6,668 nucleotides of DNA, taken from positions 1-6,668 of the forward strand of contig DASWMO010000165.1 in the NCBI GenBank assembly GCA_036399715.1. The letters are read 5' to 3'. The DNA comes from DASVSE01 sp036399715. Lineage in GTDB: Bacteria; Bacteroidota; Rhodothermia; Rhodothermales; Rubricoccaceae. The position numbers and the translations under genes were made by a program. How positions within the stretch are numbered: position 1 is the stretch's first letter; each line of letters opens with the position of its first letter. Positions 1-3,896 of the stretch are shown here, piece after piece. A model generated the notes under the pieces. That model ran no database searches, was not told where the DNA came from, and saw only the letters and a program-made list of their open reading frames with translations.

Positions 1-222
1 GCCGGCGAGCGCGCCGAAGGTGCACACGACGGGCGCCGTGCCCGAGCACGTCCCGCCCGTCGTGGTGACCTGTACGCCCGGCAGGCCGCCCGTCTGGATC
101 GTGACGGACGCCGCGCCAGCGGCGTCGCCCTGCGTGTTCGCCACGACGACCGTAAACGCCTGCGGCTGGCCGACGACGACGAAGTCGGGCGCGTCGATCA
201 CGGCCGAGAGGTCGGCCGTCTG
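1..222 (-). other. Start of a DUF11-like / CARDB-like repeat, truncated by window edge
   Basis: Residues about 1196-1269 begin ADLSAVIDAPDFVVVGQPQA and end with a C-S-GTAPVVC-TFGALAG motif (Cys1254 and Cys1262). The pattern of a 'v-x-v-G' opening strand, a 'Fxvvv-N' strand and a closing C-x-G-x-x-x-x-x-C-x-FG-x-L-x-G is typical of DUF11-type repeats in secreted bacterial proteins. These repeats usually come in tandem, so more copies may follow beyond the edge. Confidence 0.65.
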
Positions 223-3200
223 GCGCACCTCATGCACGACCTGGGGCGTCGCGATGGCGGGGTTGAAGTCGAACACGATGCTCGCGCGGTTTCGGAGGAC
301 CGAGCCGTCGACGACGGTCGGGCGCGGCGAGACCTCGTACGTGATAAAGCCCTGGCCCTCGGGCGCGGTCACGTTCGGCGGCAGGTCGATGCCCGTGAAG
401 CGGAACGTGACGACCTGGCCCGCGACCGTGTACGTGAACGTCGAGTCGGACGACGTGGCGAGCACACGCAGCGTGGCCGGGTTGAACTGGGCGTCGAGCG
501 TGTCCGTGACGGTGACGAACTCGGCCGGGGCCGTCGCCTGCGGGAGGTTCTCGAACTGAATCGTGTAGCGGACCGGCGCCTGCGCCTCGGCGAGCGGCAC
601 GAAGTAGCGCACGCAGCGCGTCTGCGCGACGCCGCCCACGACGACGGTCCCGAACTGGCAGCGCAGCGTCGTCTCGGCGGTCTTGTCGTTGGGGTCCGCC
701 GGGGCTGAGGGCGGTGTGCACGAGCCCCCGCCGCCGGCCCCGCCGCCCGAGCCACCCCCGGCCCCGCCCCCACCGCATGACCCACCGCCGCCGGGGCGCG
801 GGAGCGCCGTCGTGGTCGAGGCGGCCCGGATTGCCGCCGCCGCCCGCCGCGCCGTGTTGCCCACCGTGTTCGCCGCAGCCGAGATCGGCCCCGGAACCGG
901 CACGTCGGGCGGGCGCGGCGGAGCAGGACTCTGCAACGCGCACTGCGCGACGGAAGCGACCGAGCTCGATGACGGCGGCGGGGGCGCCCCGGTGGCGCTC
1001 CGCGCTATGTTGGCGATGTTTCGGCAGGCGTTGCCCAGGGATGGAATCGTGAGCCCGAGATGCGTCGGGGCAGCGTCGAGTGACGACGCACCGCCGAGGG
1101 CGACGTACTCGGCCGCGAGCAGGTCGCGGACGGCCTGCGGGGCGGTCGCGAGGTCGATCCGGTACGCGTATTCGAGGTCGGCGTAGAGCCGGTAGGCTGC
1201 TGCGTCGAGCGTGCGCGCAAACTCGGCCGCGGCCTGCCCCGAGAGCCCGGCCGGCACGGCGACCGTCGCGTTCATCGCGGCGAGCGTGCGACCGAGCAGG
1301 TCAGCCGTGCCCCCGACATAGCGCGGAGCCGACTCCAGCGCCTCGCCGATGCCGGCCCGGACGGCGCCGGCGTCGGCCGCGTCGACCTGCGTGAGGTAGA
1401 TCTGGAGGGCCGCGTTCTGAGTGCTCCGCAGCGTCAGTTCGACGACGCCGGCGGCGCGCGAGAAGGACGTGTGCTGCACCGCGAACAGGTTGAACACGCG
1501 GTTGTCGCCAAACCGGATGCGCGGGTCCGACGTGCCCGTCGGGGTCTGCTCCGGGAAGAGGATGTTGGCCGGGTCGGTGCGGAGGCCGTAGCTCAGCGGC
1601 ACGCTCTGGCCCGACGGGATCCGTGCGAACGTGAGCGCGCCGGCCGTCGGGTCGGCTGCGGTCCGGCTCTCGTAGAACACGACCACGCCGGGGACGAACG
1701 CGTTGCCCGAGGCGACCGCGAAGTCGACCTGAGCGCGGTCCTCGCGGCCGGCTACGGCGAACGTGTAGGACGGCTCGGGGGTGTTGGTCGTGTTGAAGAC
1801 ATCGTATCCGCTCCAGTTGTACTGCCCCGTCGAGGCCGGGCGCACGCCGATGCCGCGCGTGATGGACGCGCTCGTCTGGATGTAGCTCACGTACGGCCGG
1901 ACCGTGACCGGCACGCGCTCGTCGGCGAGGCCGGGGCGGACCATCACGAGGTCGTACAGGCCGAACGCGCGCGGGCTCGTGAGGTCGAACCGCGCCTCCT
2001 TCAGCCCGCCGGCCCCGACGAGGGTCGCAGGAATCGAGCCGTAGGCGGCCGGGTCGAGGCACGCCGTGCATTCCAGCCGCGCCGACGCGACGCCGGCCGC
2101 GCCCGGACCGGAGAGGAAGATCGGACGGACGCCGCCGCCGACGGGCCGCGTCGTCGAGACGGTCACGGCCCCGCCCGCTGCCACGGCGACGGCCCGCAGC
2201 ACGAGCGAGCCTCCGTTCGGGGCGCGCTCGGTCACGAACGCGATGCCCGACGGCGCGCCCTCGGCCACGACCTGACTGAACTGGCCCGTGATGCCGTCCG
2301 GGCTCTCGCTCGTCAGGATCGTCCAGGCGTCGCCCACGACGGGCGTGTAGCCGGGACGCACGCGCACGACGAGCGCTCCGCCGAGGCGCGTGTTGCCGCC
2401 GCCCGAGCCGAACCCGACCGTGAGCGTGTCGCTCCGCCCGCCTGCGTCCACGTCGACGACGACGCGCGGGCTGCCGGCGACGAGCGACAGGCGGAAGGCC
2501 GAGAAGAACGATAGCTCGGCGAGCGGCCGCTCGGACGTGCCTGGGCTCACGGCGCCCTCGATCTCACCCCCGAACAGGAATTTGCCGGTCCCGGTGAGCG
2601 TCGTGCCGTCCGGGATCGACCGCGAGGCGGGGGTCTGGAGGTCCACGCGGTCCTCGTTCGAGCGGATCTCCGAGCCGGGCAGGCTCCGCAGCTGCCCGTT
2701 GAAGCTGTACGTCCCGCCGACGCCCGGCCGGTTGCCCTGCCGCAGGATGAGGCCCACGTTGTCGAGCCGGCCCGTCCCGTTGAGGCTTCCTCCGGCCGGG
2801 AGCAGGACCGTCGCGCCGGGCTCGTTGCGCAGCACGGCTCCCTCGAGCAGCTGGAACGAGGGAAAATCGACCGTCCCGCGGTTGGTCACGACGACGCCGC
2901 TGAAGCCGGAGAAATTGCTGCCCGTGTAGGCCTTGCGGAGCAGGCCGGTGTTGACGAACGCACCGCCGGCGCTCGTGAGGAAGACGCTGCCCGAGAGTTG
3001 CACGCCGGTCCCGCTGACGTTGAGCGTCGCACCGCCTGCGGCGGCCCCGACCGTCCCGCCGGTGAAGATGACCTCGCCGGCCGGCGCGCCCCCGAGCGTG
3101 CCAGAGACCGTGAAGGGCGCTGCCGAACCGACGAGCAGCAGCGTCGCCCCGACCGCGGCGTCGACGGTCGCGTTGACGAGCGTGCCGCCGGCAATGTCGA

Positions 3201-3807
3201 GGCGGCCTTGCGAGACGCGGATCGTCCCGCCCTGGACGTCCAGCGGCAGATTCACGTTCTGCGTACTCGTGTAGGCCGCGTCGAGCGTGCCACGGAGGCG
3301 GAACGTGCCGGGCCGGGCCTGAATGCCGGCCGAGGCCTGACCGCGCATCTCCCACCGGCCGCCCGGGGCGATGTCGAGCGTCCCGCCGCCGTCGAGCAGC
3401 GTCGTGCCGCCGTTCTGGACGAAGACGCCCTCGATCGTGGCAGTGCCGCTGGTCAGGAAGCCGTCGCTCCCGCCGGGCGTGCGGTTGAGCAGCTCCCACC
3501 GGCCGTTCGGGCGGACGAACGAGTTGCCCGTGACAGAAAACGTGTTGAACGTCGTCAGCGTCTGCGTCCCGCTCGTGCCGCCGAGCACGAGGCCCGCGAT
3601 GGTTCGGTCGGCCGACGACTGCGCGACAGTGTAGGTGCCCGCGAGTGTGATACACGCCGTGGAAGATGCGCCGGGGACGCCGTTGGTCCAGTTTGTGGCC
3701 GTCTCCCATGCGCCGCCGGCCGCGTTGGTCCACGTCGTGGTGCAGGTCTGGGCGCGTGCGGCCGGGGCGAAAAGCGCGAGGAGCGCAGCGAGAAGCAACC
3801 GGGTCAT
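1..3807 (-). CDS. Large secreted beta-helix / DUF7619 / DUF11-like protein, 3' end beyond window
   Basis: Reading the minus strand from the ATG at 3807 gives 1269 uninterrupted codons to the window edge, so the gene is 3'-partial. I checked every in-frame triplet and found no stop. The protein starts with a Sec signal peptide (residues 1-19, ending ARA before Gln). Residues about 28-540 are a Gly/Thr/Val-rich beta-helix-like region opening with a W-x-NW-x-x-GVPG pattern and closing with GDAWTILTSE and GITGQFSQV. Residues about 545-800 look like beta-sandwich modules with a CTAC pair (580, 583) that I cannot assign. Residues about 805-910 are Ala/Leu-rich and probably helical. A proline/serine stretch and a Cys-flanked Gly linker (1006-1030) follow, then a DUF7619-like domain (about 1038-1190, DPNDK to FDFNPAIATP) and a DUF11-like repeat start (about 1196 on). 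The likely role is a cell-surface or secreted structural or adhesive protein; no catalytic motif is seen. A T9SS sorting domain downstream is expected but not visible. An in-frame ATG at 3828 is an alternative start. Confidence 0.93.
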   Translation of the reverse strand, partial: MTRLLLAALLALFAPAARAQTCTTTWTNAAGGAWETATNWTNGVPGASSTACITLAGTYTVAQSSADRTIAGLVLGGTSGTQTLTTFNTFSVTGNSFVRPNGRWELLNRTPGGSDGFLTSGTATIEGVFVQNGGTTLLDGGGTLDIAPGGRWEMRGQASAGIQARPGTFRLRGTLDAAYTSTQNVNLPLDVQGGTIRVSQGRLDIAGGTLVNATVDAAVGATLLLVGSAAPFTVSGTLGGAPAGEVIFTGGTVGAAAGGATLNVSGTGVQLSGSVFLTSAGGAFVNTGLLRKAYTGSNFSGFSGVVVTNRGTVDFPSFQLLEGAVLRNEPGATVLLPAGGSLNGTGRLDNVGLILRQGNRPGVGGTYSFNGQLRSLPGSEIRSNEDRVDLQTPASRSIPDGTTLTGTGKFLFGGEIEGAVSPGTSERPLAELSFFSAFRLSLVAGSPRVVVDVDAGGRSDTLTVGFGSGGGNTRLGGALVVRVRPGYTPVVGDAWTILTSESPDGITGQFSQVVAEGAPSGIAFVTERAPNGGSLVLRAVAVAAGGAVTVSTTRPVGGGVRPIFLSGPGAAGVASARLECTACLDPAAYGSIPATLVGAGGLKEARFDLTSPRAFGLYDLVMVRPGLADERVPVTVRPYVSYIQTSASITRGIGVRPASTGQYNWSGYDVFNTTNTPEPSYTFAVAGREDRAQVDFAVASGNAFVPGVVVFYESRTAADPTAGALTFARIPSGQSVPLSYGLRTDPANILFPEQTPTGTSDPRIRFGDNRVFNLFAVQHTSFSRAAGVVELTLRSTQNAALQIYLTQVDAADAGAVRAGIGEALESAPRYVGGTADLLGRTLAAMNATVAVPAGLSGQAAAEFARTLDAAAYRLYADLEYAYRIDLATAPQAVRDLLAAEYVALGGASSLDAAPTHLGLTIPSLGNACRNIANIARSATGAPPPPSSSSVASVAQCALQSPAPPRPPDVPVPGPISAAANTVGNTARRAAAAIRAASTTTALPRPGGGGSCGGGGAGGGSGGGAGGGGSCTPPSAPADPNDKTAETTLRCQFGTVVVGGVAQTRCVRYFVPLAEAQAPVRYTIQFENLPQATAPAEFVTVTDTLDAQFNPATLRVLATSSDSTFTYTVAGQVVTFRFTGIDLPPNVTAPEGQGFITYEVSPRPTVVDGSVLRNRASIVFDFNPAIATPQVVHEVRQTADLSAVIDAPDFVVVGQPQAFTVVVANTQGDAAGAASVTIQTGGLPGVQVTTTGGTCSGTAPVVCTFGALAG
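238..696 (-). other. DUF7619-like domain
   Basis: Residues about 1038-1190 begin with DPNDK, continue with YTIQFENLPQATAPAEFVTV and TDTLDAQFNPAT, and close with RNRASIVFDFNPAIATP. This succession (DPNDK, FEN, a D-x-LD turn, the final I-x-FDFN-x-x-I-x-T) is what I know as the DUF7619 family. That family is an immunoglobulin-like domain common near the C-terminus of large T9SS-secreted Bacteroidota proteins, and its function is unknown. Two cysteines (1050 and 1065) sit in a short insert between DPNDK and the first FEN strand, which is longer than I would expect for the family. Confidence 0.75.
718..792 (-). other. Cys-flanked polyglycine linker
   Basis: Residues 1006-1030 are almost pure Gly with a few Ala and Ser. 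Cys1011 and Cys1030 bracket 18 residues that are only Gly, Ala or Ser. A Pro/Ser-rich and Ala-rich stretch (about 940-1003) precedes it and CTPPSAPA follows, leading straight into the DPNDK motif. It probably acts as a flexible or disulfide-closed spacer between the N-terminal surface region and the C-terminal immunoglobulin-like domains. Confidence 0.8.
746..771 (-). other. Predicted G-quadruplex motif on the coding strand
   Basis: The minus (coding) strand here carries G-runs of 5, 4, 5 and 3 with spacers of 1, 2 and 6 bases. Two more runs (738-741 and 725-729) lie just downstream. This satisfies the usual G3+N1-7 pattern on both the coding DNA strand and the mRNA. It arises from glycine codons in the polyglycine linker, so it may be only a by-product of protein composition. 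Confidence 0.5.
2188..3726 (-). other. Beta-helix-like repeat region of the downstream protein
   Basis: Residues about 28-540 are dominated by short strands of the GGTLxIxxGG type with many Gly, Thr, Val and Asn, as in right-handed beta-helices of secreted adhesins and autotransporter-type passengers. Two rungs share a GRWE motif 48 residues apart (Gly102-Glu105 and Gly150-Glu153). Their DNA keeps a near repeat (3349-3366 and 3493-3510, two mismatches). The opening W-x-x-x-x-NW-x-x-GVPG motif and the closing GDAWTILTSE...GQFSQV motif are typical borders of this class of extracellular region. The fold is inferred from sequence style, not from a model. Confidence 0.65.
3751..3807 (-). other. 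Sec signal peptide of the downstream secreted protein
   Basis: The first 19 residues read MTRLLLAALLALFAPAARA. This is a short positive n-region (Arg3), a hydrophobic Leu/Ala core and an A-x-A type cleavage motif (Ala17-Arg-Ala19) before Gln20. There is no lipobox cysteine at +1 (the next residues are Gln-Thr-Cys), so signal peptidase I is expected. The good fit of this peptide to the start at 3807 is the reason for preferring it. Starting at 3828 would add MHPPRPT in front, which is tolerable but adds a proline-rich n-region. Confidence 0.85.
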
Positions 3808-3884
3808 CGTCGGGCGGGGAGGGTGCATGAGGGCAACCGAGTTCCGGCGACGCGGGGGCTCACGCCGCGCCGCCGGGTGTGCAT
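3804..3884 (-). CDS. Possible 26-codon leader ORF overlapping the downstream start (ATGA)
   Basis: An ATG at 3884 preceded by AGGA (3891-3888, only three bases between) opens a 26-codon frame, MHTRRRGVSPRVAGTRLPSC followed by TLPARR. Its TGA stop (3806-3804) overlaps the ATG of the large downstream gene (3807-3805) in an ATGA arrangement typical of translational coupling. Against it: the peptide is Arg/Pro-rich, as GC-rich spacer often reads by chance, the ribosome-site spacing is short, and the ORF lies in the same frame as the end of the upstream gene. Treat it as a candidate only. If the downstream gene starts at 3828 instead, the coupling idea fails. Confidence 0.15.
   Translation of the reverse strand: MHTRRRGVSPRVAGTRLPSCTLPARR
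3844..3876 (-). terminator. Intergenic GC-rich hairpin (possible terminator or processing stem)
   Basis: As minus-strand RNA, bases 3876-3865 pair with 3855-3844 in a 12-bp stem. It is all G-C apart from one G-U wobble (3870 with 3850), around a 9-base loop. It starts 20 bases after the upstream gene's stop codon and ends 36 bases before the ATG at 3807. No U-tract follows on the minus strand, so it is not a textbook intrinsic terminator. It could instead weaken read-through, stabilise the upstream mRNA 3' end, or affect initiation of the downstream gene. On the plus strand the wobble becomes an A/C mismatch, which suits function on the minus strand better. Confidence 0.45.
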
Positions 3885-3896
3885 TTTTCCTGACGG

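Noticed and set aside
1301..2071. Other minus-strand frames of 130-260 codons (for example here and at 230-943)
   Set aside because: All are Arg/Pro-rich off-frame readings of the downstream gene, with no start-site signal and no domain pattern.
1471..2514. A 347-codon plus-strand open frame
   Set aside because: It is the antisense register of the downstream secreted gene, with Arg/Asp/His-rich composition typical of a GC-rich shadow frame and no recognisable motif.
2564..3733. A 389-codon minus-strand open frame
   Set aside because: It is an alternative frame of the same strand within the beta-helix coding region. It gives an Arg/His/Pro-rich product, while the frame starting at 3807 gives a signal peptide and beta-helix repeats.
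3844..3888. Plus-strand intrinsic terminator (hairpin followed by TTTTT at 3884-3888)
   Set aside because: No plus-strand gene exists to be terminated, the stem carries an A/C mismatch on that strand, and the T-run starts seven bases after the stem. The T-run is better read as the A-run in front of the minus-strand ATG at 3884.
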